NCBI RefSeq assembly: GCF_051020975.1
Contig: NC_135042.1
Location: 10,811,888 to 10,875,887 of the forward strand
Direction: 5' to 3'
DNA from: Osmia lignaria lignaria
Lineage: Eukaryota; Arthropoda; Insecta; Hymenoptera; Megachilidae
Length of the DNA: 64,000 bases
Part shown: positions 23,873 through 34,800 of the stretch, one piece after another
Layout: every line of letters begins with the position of its first letter
Position numbering within the stretch: position 1 is the first letter of the stretch
Translations under genes and position numbers: made by a program
Notes under the pieces: model-generated
The model's input: only the letters and a program-made list of their open reading frames with translations
Database searches by the model: none
What the model was told of the DNA's origin: nothing

Positions 23873-25016
23873 TATAAGAAATAACTTAATATGCATTAAA
23901 TGCGATGTAAGAAACATACAAATCTGTCGAAAGATAATATGTGAATAATTTTCAACGTGTATAAAATATCGTGATTAATGTACATTTTGCATTTCTGCGT
24001 AGAGCAAAATATAGTATGCTCGATATGAATAGCATGAAATACTTTTTCTCCTGCTGTGATATCAAAGAATAATGGTTGCACCTCCTGGTATACACGGTTG
24101 AAATAACAACTTTTTGGTGATATTTTTTTAGGTATAATAAAGGATACTGTGTAAAATCATTTTTGGGATTTATTAGCATCTTACAGTACAAAAAAAGTTT
24201 TTTTTTCGTTATTTAATTCACTTTATAGACACAAAGGCAGCAGAGAGCGTGGTGCTGTACAAAATAGATACTCGAATGGTAAACATGAGATCTCGAGATC
24301 CGGTCATCTGAAATAAAAAAACTGAAACTTTTCTTAAAACTTGTATGGATGGCTATCGTATGACCTTCAGACTTAAAAGAATATCAAAAATTCGTTGACT
24401 GATCGTGAAACCTGTTTTTGCTGACATATAAACAAAAACCATAAATCGTTAAATCAACAGTTTGTTTTTGGTTCGAATGTTTTGATTGAAGGTCGCGCGA
24501 TAGGTTATTGATCTACGAAAATAGTCCCGCAGGAATTTTTGAAATCGGTCCATTAGTTTTTTCAAAATCATGTTCACCGCATGAAAAAACCGTGTTGTGA
24601 GAAAATCGCGTTCAAAGTTGTGAACCAGGCTACCTAAACTCGGCCTCCCCCTCGATTCATGGCTGTAGAATAGTCACCTTTACGAATTTCCTTTTGTAAC
24701 TTCTACAATATACTCTTGAAATATCGAAAATAACTCAAAATCGATTTTCTGAAAATTTTACATGAGAATGTACCCTTAATCCGTCCTTGCATAATTCATG
24801 GTTTGATCTGTCCCCTGTCGTTCTTATGACCGCAATCCCATGTTTTATGACTGAAGATGCAAATGAGAAGGGTAAAAATCATTGTACTAGATTATGAACG
24901 TGCCTTGGTAATTACAGTGGCGTCATGTCACTGAATAACTTTGTAACGATTTTGATGTTTTTGCAATAGCTACGTTGTACATCAAAAGCCAAGATGTCAG
25001 TTTTCCGACAAGCACC
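23873..25016. other. Intergenic between OR E and pseudogene F
   Basis: The first 220 bp are the duplicated 3' flank shared with D. The last 240 bp are the upstream block of F, with its motif. The middle shows no gene or clear element. Confidence 0.6.
24914..24932 (+). promoter_or_regulatory. Shared OR upstream motif, pseudogene F
   Basis: acagtggcgtcatgtcact, one base different from A and E, again exactly 85 bp upstream of the ATG. Its retention upstream of a dead gene indicates recent duplication. Confidence 0.5.
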
Positions 25017-26567
25017 ATGGACACCAGATCGTACACGAATTTCTCCATCGCTTCAGCGAAGTACATATATAACAAAGTACACTGGAATATGGCTACACTG
25101 GAAGAACGGCAAAGGAAGATATCCGCGACGTATACCTCCGTCGCACTTCTGTATGAGATATACCTGCACGTGGTAGATATTTGTACGTAAAGTATTTGTA
25201 ATTAAGGAAATAACAAATTTTTAATAATATAAATGATGGAAATTTAAATATCGGTGATATGGTGGTGAACGTGTTAAGAAAAGGTGTTAGGGAACGTGTA
25301 TCTGTAAGTTAGGTTCAGTTTTAAATAATTCTTATGTATTGCAGTAAACATGGGAAGCAATAAATCGAAAAGAGAACTTTTATCCCGCTCGATTCCAGTG
25401 ATTTTCCCACGACGGAAACACCCTATTACGAACTGTTGTTCCTAGTTCAGGTACCATAATTTCTATTTTCTTTAAGCGAATTTTAACGTTCGATGTGCTT
25501 TGTGATGTTGTTTATAAACGATATATATATATATTAATTCTAGGTGATTGTCGTGATCGTAGTTTTCTTCGCTTATATTTATGCTGATACCCTTTTGTGC
25601 ATTCTGAACATATTTACGCGCCTACGCGTGATCTGTAAGTTTTGTATGCTACGATATAGAATGTTGCGTTTTTGGAACTCCGGTGTTGATGACACGAATA
25701 TAATCAGATATAGTGCTCAATGTTGCACAGCTATGAAGAAGTGTGTCCAGCAGCCATAAATACTTATTCAATTTTGTAAGATGCTCGAACGTCTGTTCAA
25801 GTTCACTATCTTTTGGCACATAGTAGTTTTCAGTGTGCTGATGGGTCTTGATTATTACCGAATACTTCTGGTACATGTGGCTAAATGTGCTTAATGTGCG
25901 TGGCTAAATTCCTGGATCAGTAATATTTACTTAAGGTTTCGTCGCAAAATCTTTAGATTTTGAATTTTTATATGTCTACTTTTACCTTACATTATTAATG
26001 TAACATTAATGCTATTCAGAATAATATTTTTCTGCTTTTGTTTCTGATTACTCGAACACATCTGATGACCCTTTCAGCATTGAAAACACACGGAAAACAC
26101 ATGTCAAAGCGTTTAGTTTTCGCAATTCACCTGCTTGGTAGCTTCATCCACCTGGTTATCTTCTCGTACAGTTGCCACGGTTTGATAGCACGAGTATCGT
26201 TTCAACGGTGTACAATGAATAAATTTGGTAGAACACTACGATCAGACATAAGAACGGTTATGATAAGATCATTGAGACCGTGCTGTTTGACTGCTGGTGG
26301 ATTTTTCCCCGTTACTTTAGAGATTGTCACCACGGTATGCAATTTTGTCAAAGAACGAAACTTCAGACGAAACCAATTTTATATATTCCGGTTTCATCGA
26401 GTATGGTATTTACTTTTTCACGTGTCTACTTACGAATGTGTGATTTTATATCTATCACGGTGGTTATTTGTAATGAAACTTGAATTTTCTGTTTGCAGCT
26501 TGCAAGTTCTACATTTTCTTATTATACTTTGATGAGGGAACCGTTCTTAAGAAACGAAAGGGAATAG
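25017..26567 (+). pseudogene. Odorant receptor F pseudogene, exon 2 deleted
   Basis: Exon 1 starts at 25017 (MDTRSYTNFSIASAKYI) but contains an inserted TA dinucleotide and a later compensating deletion, then breaks off after about 25185 without the SWGD end. Exon 2 is missing altogether. Exon 3 (about 25346-25449) keeps ETPYYELLF but is out of frame upstream. Exon 4 (25544-25870) contains frame breaks, with TAA at 25757-25759. Exon 5 (about 26078-26334) has lost a block between CHGLI and MNKFGR. Exon 6 (26499-26567) is intact. The closest intact relatives are C for exon 1 and G for exons 4-6, so the locus may be chimeric. Confidence 0.88.
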
Positions 26568-27355
26568 CCATCACAGGGCATTAAAATTAATGAGACACGA
26601 ACACAAGACTATGACAGTATAATGTTCTAAATTATTGCTGTACAGAACCTTTTGTAACATGGTTTGCATGTCTGCATAAAATAAAATGCAGTTAGCACAT
26701 TACAAAAAGTATGATGAAAAACTACCTTATCTTTCTCCCTTTTTATTGTAAATTATACCTATACTATCTTAAGCATAGAAACTGTATGTAATAACTTAAG
26801 AAATTGTGTTTGCTTAGAACTTACATGTAGAAAATAGCCACTGAGTGTTTCTCCTTTGTTCATGTGCATAGCAGTCAATGTTTTTATCCTAATTTTCATC
26901 CCTTATTGTATTTAATGATCACAATTTACTATCACGTTGATTACTTTGTCTCATTCGAAATATTCACATGAACACCTTACACTGTATCTTCTTATTTGTG
27001 AAATGGAAGTCACGTACCAAAGTCTTTGTTATTCAACCCCCTTGAAAGTATAAACCTCTATGTAACATAAAGCAGCAATTGATCCGCTGCTAAAAGAAAG
27101 GTGTACATTGTAAAGATAGGACAATTACGCAGTTTTCGACTCGTACATAATTCATTGATGTCTGTACATCCTGTTCCATGCCAGCATGGCAACCCCTTAT
27201 TATACGTACGTTTCAAGGTGCAAACGGAAAAGGACATGTCTTTCAAAATGTATAATGGTGGGTTCTTGTTAATTGTCCTGGTGTCACGTCAATGTATTTC
27301 CTTGTGTCGCTTTGATACTCGTGGAAGTTTGGAATTCAGTTGTTCACAGAGTGCC
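26568..27355. other. Intergenic between F and G
   Basis: No gene seen. A diverged version of the shared upstream motif (ctggtgtcacgtca, 27278-27291) lies 65 bp before receptor G. Confidence 0.55.
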
Positions 27356-29202
27356 ATGAGTAAGGAAGTGTACACAGATCTTTCTATCATATCAGCAAAG
27401 ATCTTTTTAAGAATTGCCGGTGTTTGGATCGCTATGAACAACGCTGAAGAATTCCGAAGAAAAATCTCGTTGCTTAACGTCGCTATTTTAGCTACGTACA
27501 GCCTGTTTGTGAACACTATGAATATTCATTACTTTTGGGGTAATGATATCAGCGTAAGTGAATTTTGTGTAATCGAATAATTAGTCAAAGATTAGAGAAG
27601 GTACACTTAAATTAACATGAAAATTGTACTAATAATGAAAGGTGCCAATTTGGAAGCTTTCATTTAAAAGTAATCAGTCATATCATTCAACCGTCGGACG
27701 CCGACCATGGGGAGGGTCTCAATTTTAATTGAATTTTGTATTTCATATTATTGCCATACATTTTTTATGACTTTGGGTCTCGATTGAACTAGACTCCGTT
27801 GTTCAAGGGTTAATGATACCAGTTTTTATGTGCCTCATCACATATAGTTTTTTCTAATTAATGGATACTCTGATTTCAGTATTGCGTGTATTGTTTCTGC
27901 AACGTACTGTGTATTACTTTAGCATTATCCAAAGTGACCGTGTTACGAATTCGGAGATTTGAACTGGCAGAAGTGGTTGCCTATGCGGAAAAGCATTTCT
28001 GGCATTACAATTACAATGCTCAGGAACAGTTATATTTCGCCCAGTGTCAAGCGTTCTGCAAATTTCTTATCTACTTTGTACTTATCATTCCAGTATTCGT
28101 GTTATTCAGTTACGTGATCACACCCATCCTTTGTGAGTAAATCGATGTAAAATGAAATGTAACAGTTTACAGTCTTTTAATGAATGTATTGCAGCAAACG
28201 TTGGGCTTAATAAATCAGAGAGGGTACTCATATTCGAAGTACGGTCCAGCTGGCCTTTAAGGGAAACACCCTATTACGAAATATTATTCACGTGGCAGGT
28301 ACTGTTCGTTTTTTTAACCTATCAATTTTCACGTCAGCTTATGACTTAGGAAATTATTCTTCATTCAGGCGATTGTTGTGACCGTAATATTCGTTGCGTA
28401 TATTTGCCCAGACGTCTTCTTGTGCATTCTGAATATACACGTGATCTGTCAGTTTCGCATCATACAATATAAAATGTTGCATTTCTGGAACTCCGATGTT
28501 AAAGACACAGGCACAGTCAGATACAGTGCTCAATGCTCTGCAGCTTTGAAGAAATGTATTCAACAGCATCAATCGCTTATTCAATTCTGCGAGAAGCTCG
28601 AACACGTGTTCTCGTACACAGTTTTATTTCATATGGTCATTTTCAGTCTGTTAATGGGTTTCGATTGCTATGAAATAGTTTTGGTATGAATACCCAAACG
28701 TACTTCTTCAAGGATTATTAACGTTTTACACTTGATACAAATCCTTTCAAAGTAATAACCTTGCATTATATTATGTATTTTTAGTCAGACACCTGTACTT
28801 CAAGACGTTTGCTTTTCGTGTTCCACGTATTGGGTAGCTTTATCCACTTAATGATATTCACGTACACTTGCCACGGTTTGATGGAAGAAAGCACAAATAT
28901 TATTACAGCGATATATTTCGGATCGTGGAATACTTTGCCAATGGATAAAATCGGCAGATCGCTCCGATCGGATATGAAAATGATTATGACCAGGTCATTG
29001 AAACCTTGTCGTCTGACTGCTGGTGGATTTTTTCCTGTCTCCTTAGAGACCTTTACTGGGGTATGTAAGATTTTCTATTTCCACTTAACACTTGCTTCAA
29101 TTATTTAGGCTGCAAGACTAATATTTATGTTTGCAGCTTGCAAGTTCCACGTTCTCTTACTTTACTCTGTTGAGGGAATCGTTCATGAGAAACGAAGGCT
29201 AA
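27356..29202 (+). CDS. Odorant receptor G, intact, six exons
   Basis: Forward-strand receptor of 403 aa with exons 27356-27553, 27880-28132, 28195-28298, 28369-28683, 28785-29060 and 29137-29202. It starts MSKEVYTDLSIISAKIF and carries NIHYFWGND, AEKHFWHYNY, SYVITPIL, SERVLIFEVR, CQFRIIQYK, PMDKIGRSLR, RLTAGGFFPV and SYFTLLRESF. Exon lengths equal those of A and C. Its terminal exon and 3' flank are nearly identical to positions 8-660, so it is the closest known relative of the receptor cut by the window start. The start was chosen by alignment with A. Ligand unknown. Confidence 0.93.
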
Positions 29203-31842
29203 TAATGTACAAAATGGATCTCTTATGTATTTAACATAAAAATGTAGTGTAGAATTTTCTACTTAAAACATAGTTTGCATGTCTGTGTACAGTAAAACGC
29301 AATTTTCATATTTCGAAGATTTTTTATATGAAAGTTTACATCGAAAGCTTTGTCAGATTTTCATTAAAATTTATACATTATAAAAATTATTCACTCAAAA
29401 CCTACGTACAGAAAACTGTGTTAAGTGTCCACTTTTTGTTTGCTTTCTTCACACTAGCGAATCCTTTCCACTTTAAACGGGAAACATCCTGCTGAGTTTT
29501 TCCAAATGATTGTAACCAGTATGTAAATGAAATGAATGAAACCGTATGTATGTACAAGGTGTGATAGCTTAAGTAACTTTGACGTATTAAATGTGTCTGT
29601 GTCACTGTGCAATCACTAATGTGATTGTCACCATCTCAACACTACATTATCTTGTTCTGTTTTCGGTAGAGAACGTTTTTATTATTACACATATACTTAT
29701 AGAACTGACACTGTAATGTAATGTGAAACACCGATCAGCTAGTGTTCATAAAAAAGAACCTTCATATTAGACAACCGTACAGTTTTCGATGGATTTATAA
29801 TTGATAGGTCGAACAGCTTGTCTAAAGGTGCGAGAATTAGAGACTCGTACCATTCAACAGACATGTCACTCCAATTAATGTTTTCCAAAATGAGTAGTAT
29901 GGAAATGCGAAGACGGGGTGAGTTATGTTAGAAAATTCGAAATAGACGAACGGTTGAGGCAGGCCATATATATTCTGTCAGCGCGTTCCCTTTCTCCAAT
30001 TTGAGGGTGTCATAAACAAAAGGGCATACTGTCGAAGGCGTACTCATTCTTGTTCTGACTGTCAACTTGTACAGACAGTTTGAAATACAGAGTCAGTTCT
30101 TTTAAGAACGACCACAGAGTATTGGTTTGATTTCTTGTCCACACCATTTAATAATTAATTAAGCTCCGCTTAATCTGATCTTACAGTTATTTGAAAGAGA
30201 CCATGGAGGAGGAAACAACGATCGAAGGTCTTTCTATCCCAGCAGTTAGGATTGTAATGAAACTTGCAGCGACTTGGTAACGTTATATTAAATCTCAATT
30301 CGATTTACTATAAATTATATATATATAACATACTTCTTATATGTATATATTTATAAATAGAATATACAGAATACGCACGAATAAAAATACTCCATATCGA
30401 AAATATGTGACGAACACGTGGCACCTCAGTGTTCAAAAATCGTGATGTAAAAACGTGAATCGTTGAGTTCGTTGTTATTCGTATGCTTAACACTGATAAT
30501 TGCGTTAGTTTTGTATAAAAAACATTTCGGTATATATATTTTTGTCTTTTTTATTGAACAGTTTCGACGGATCTGTTCGTCAGAGAATCGATTACACAAC
30601 TAGACTTATTAATAAAGGTACGATCGATAGTCAGCTACCTGTTAGCTACCCTCTTCTTCCTTTTTATCTTTATTTTTTACGTAGTCTTGGTTAAAATTAG
30701 TTAACATTAGTTTACAGCCGTGTCCATGATACATCAATCGCATCGTGGAATGGAAAGGAATTATTAAGTTATTGCATATCAAATGACCTGTAGCTTATAG
30801 TATAGCTTTTCATTCAACTTTCATTAAAATTCCACTTAAAAAAAGATTTATTTCTCATGGAATGTTCGTGCCAATAATGATCGATTAAAAATATATCATT
30901 CTTTCATAGAATTTCAATGTTGCCGCTTATTTTTCATTCCTCAATTCTTTGTTGCCAGACGAGAATGATTATAAACCTTAAAAAAGATCAGCAATTATAT
31001 CATTCTATTGGAAGTTCTTTCGCGTGAAATACTGCACAGATATAGCAAAACGTGAAATCAGTGTTCTAAAATGTATTTCTGGCATCAAAGAATCATTCGT
31101 GATAATCTCAACGAAGGTGGAAAGTCTTGAACAATGTTTACTTTCAATCTACTATCGATTAAGGTCCTCGTGTACTTTCGAACTTCCCACGTCGTTCGTT
31201 GTTTCGCAATTGTTCCATCATTTTCAAAAGTGATAAGTACAAAATTGCAGGAAAACATTGACCCGGGAATGCTGAAGTAATACTGTGAAAGAAAATTGGG
31301 AAAAAATTGAAAGTTTCTTAAATCTATCGCGTGATTCTCAACCCTAAACTTTTCCACACTACCCTCTCGCTATTCCTAAACTTTATTCCCATGAAATCTT
31401 CCTTACAGATTTAATACTGCAAAGGAAAATGAAAAGAAAAAAAAAAAAAATGAAAAACTTATCGCGTGATCCGTAACTCTAAATTTTCCACACTGAAAGA
31501 AAAATCTCTTTCTCATCCCAGCTTCAGCATTCCAATCAACATCCCCTAAATGCAACCCTTCGTGAACCAGGCAGCACGTGTATGTACAATGGACAAATTT
31601 AAGAATTGATACAAAATCAATTACTATTCACGAGGATACGAGTCAAAGACATTCGGGAAGTGGGTCGATCGTAAAACGCAATCGTTCGCATAATAAACGA
31701 TTCTTTTCCCATGAAGATGAAACATGGTGGCCTTTATGGACCAAATGGAACGCGACTTTCGTGTCATGGCACCGACGGCAATACGGCGACGAAAGGATGA
31801 TAACGGACCGGATGATCCTGCTATCGGTGATTTACCGATTCG
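29203..31842. other. Array end and intergenic region up to Rab32
   Basis: The first 700 bp duplicate positions 74-740. Then comes the exon stub H (30203-30280). From 30281 to 31842 no gene or clear transposon is visible; the forward ORF at 31724-31942 is antisense to the last Rab32 exon. Confidence 0.6.
30203..30280 (+). pseudogene. Odorant receptor H, exon 1 stub
   Basis: Starts MEEETTIEGLSIPAVRIVMK and aligns with the first 25 residues of receptor A (747-821), then runs into TAA at 30278-30280. No further OR sequence follows, so the break marks the end of the duplicated segment. About 262 bp lie inserted between its upstream region and the ATG, relative to A. The shared upstream motif is partly deleted. 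Confidence 0.85.
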
Positions 31843-34800
31843 TCAGCAGGAACAGGATTTCTTTGAGCTGGAGGGTGATTGGTTCAACGCGAATCTTTCA
31901 CCGTCTGTCTGGTCCTGGGAACCGTTACCCTTCATCAGCTGATCGTTTTGGAGTATCTGTAAAAGTAAAAGGCTGAATTAGTGAAACTAATTTTTCATCA
32001 GGGATATTAAAATGGAACTGTGACTGTTTTACACGAAAGACGTGTTATCGTGATGACGCGCAGATGGACGAGGCTCTAAATTAACTGCACGTCGTAAGAC
32101 GATTACCTTGATACACGTGAAACAACCTGATAAAAAGCTACGAAACACAATAAACAAAACGAGTGAATGGTTAATCGCGAGGGCAACACGATATTCCGCA
32201 AATAACTTGTTGCGTAGCTGCCGAATCGAGGAAAACAAACTACCGTTCGTTCCGAGATGATAAAAATGAATGACCGTTCCTTACTTTATTGACGAGAAAT
32301 CGCGCTGCCTCCTCGATGTTTATGTTCTCCTTCGCAGACGTTTCGAACCATCCGGCAAAGTTCTTCTCTTTGCAATACTCGTCCATTTTCGTGGGCGAAT
32401 TCACCAGACCCTCTTTCTGCTGATCGCATTTGTTAGCCAGGAGGACACAAGGAATCGGTGAACCGTCAGGAAGCTGCACTTTCGAGTCCAAATCCTGTTT
32501 CCATTTCACCACCGCGTCTAGGGTTGCGCTTCTCGTTACATCGAATACTATGAAGGCACCCACGGCTTCCTTGTAGTACACTCTGGTCATGTTGCCAAAC
32601 CTTTCTTGACCTAAACATTCATTAATTTTCAATCAATACGTTTATAGAGTCACTGGTGAACACTGTGATGCGTGGAATAATTAATAATTAGACTAGAGGA
32701 AAAATACAAAGTGACACGATTAGAGAGAAGGAATTGAAGAGGAGGAATTACGACTGACCTGCGATATCCCATAATTGGAGCCTTATGATGGTATGTGGGT
32801 CCCAGTTCAACACTTTCAACGCGAAATCGACACCAATCGTCGCGCGATAATGTTGAGAGAAGAATTGATGAACGTATCTCTTGATGATGGATGTCTTTCC
32901 GGCCCCCAACTCGCCAATCACCAGGATTTTATACAAGTGCTCTCGTTTCTCGCCTACTCCGGCATTCGGCGCATTGTTCTGTGACGACTGTGTCAAAAAA
33001 AAGAATATTTTTTTTAATTAGTATATCGAATTTTTCATAAATTTTTATTAATAACTTTGTTAAGAATATTTGAATTTTCGATTTTCCAAGTCGATTGAAT
33101 TATACTGAATTGTGAACATAAATGAGCTACAATATCTAATCGCTTGTTATTCACTAATAATTATTGTCTGTTTGTTAATCGAGCAAATGGTTCCCAGTAT
33201 GTGATGAGGCAACCCTCGTCAATCTTTCCTCTTTTATCTTTATTATGCAATTGTATTGTCTAGGACTTGGCACACTTTCACGGTAATAAAAAAGAAATTG
33301 AACAGAATTTAACATATTGAAAATATTGGAAGCTGAATAAATCATTTTCACACATTATCGGAATAAATTTTTTTGAAGTCTCGCACTGATTCTTTATTTA
33401 TCGCATCGGGCCGAAAATTATTATTCTTTAATATTCTGATTTTCCGAAAAGTTCAAACAAGTCAGAATATTTCGAAAACCTCACTGGAGTTCACTAAAAT
33501 GTAATGAAACGTTAAAGAAACGCAGAGACACGTGTTTGCAATAAGAGAAAATGAAGATGGTAATTAATAAAACCAACCCTGAACCACTTCCACCTTTTCG
33601 GGTTCACTTTCAATTTCGACAAATTGAGGGGTTGAAGATTTTTGCAAATCTTCAGGTCGTCCATCGCACGTGTTTGCTAAACGACGTTTACGCGTCGCGA
33701 CGCTCCTAAACGTACTGAACCGGTCGACTTGCACCACGTGAATGAATCACCGACAACGGCCGTTCGTGAATGCGGCTAAATAACTCGATCGCCTTCTTTA
33801 AATACCACCACTCTTCAATTACCCAGCGAAAAGTAAACTTTACCCTTCCAACAATCTTCTTACCCCTTTTTGCAATGGGATCGTTCAAAGAATTTACAAA
33901 ATTAATTAATATACTTCTGGCAAATAGTGTATCTGCTGATATGTAAACATCTGGAGGATTCTATGTTGCACAAGTTATGATAAATTTGCGGGATGTTATG
34001 CAAATATTCTTTATATAAATTTTCGAGAAAGGATTAATAGCATCGTATCTTATTAACAGATGATCTTTGATCGATCTTCACCATCAAATACGATTTGCAA
34101 ATATAGTAGCTTGCGTTTTATAACAACCTGTTGCGTCGAAATACGTTATTTTAATAAAAATATATTTTTTTTGTTTATTTACGGATTTTTGTCGCATCAA
34201 CTACAATGGTTACTAGCGACATCAAGGAGTAGATAAAGTTTGGTATCTTTTATAAATTTAAGTAAGTTTTGAATTTTACTATTTTTTAAGTTGTCCTTGA
34301 GTAAAGATCCTAGTTTATATTTGTTGCGGAGGAAATCATATTTAGTACAGTGGAGAATTAAATGATCTATGAATATTACAGAGTCAATGAGTAATTCTAG
34401 AATGACCAACTTTAATTCTTGAGATGGCCACTTGTTCTCCTCTTTTTATGCAATTTTAGAAATAATATTTTCAAATCAGCTTACAAATTCTGTGGAAAAT
34501 TTTCAGTGGTAATGACAGGGGTACTTAGGGTTCAATTTCGGTAAACTCAGGTAAAAGGAGAATTAGTTTCGTACACCTTTCTACCTGATATTTCGCAGAA
34601 CGTATCCTAATGAAATGAAATCATGCTAGGAAACACGATATTGAATACGTCTGATGAAAGTACAGGGTAAGTCGTAATCATAAACTCTAGGTAATAATGG
34701 TATAGTGTAAAAGTAGAAGCCACGAGTGTACCGTGTAACATTGTCATGGTGTCTCGTATTTAATGGCATTTAATCTGTGTGGAAAACACGAACATCGTGT

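Noticed and set aside
31724..31942. Forward 72-codon ORF with protein-like composition
   Set aside because: It is antisense to the last Rab32 exon (31843-31956), which has an acceptor, correct phase and a CSC prenylation end.
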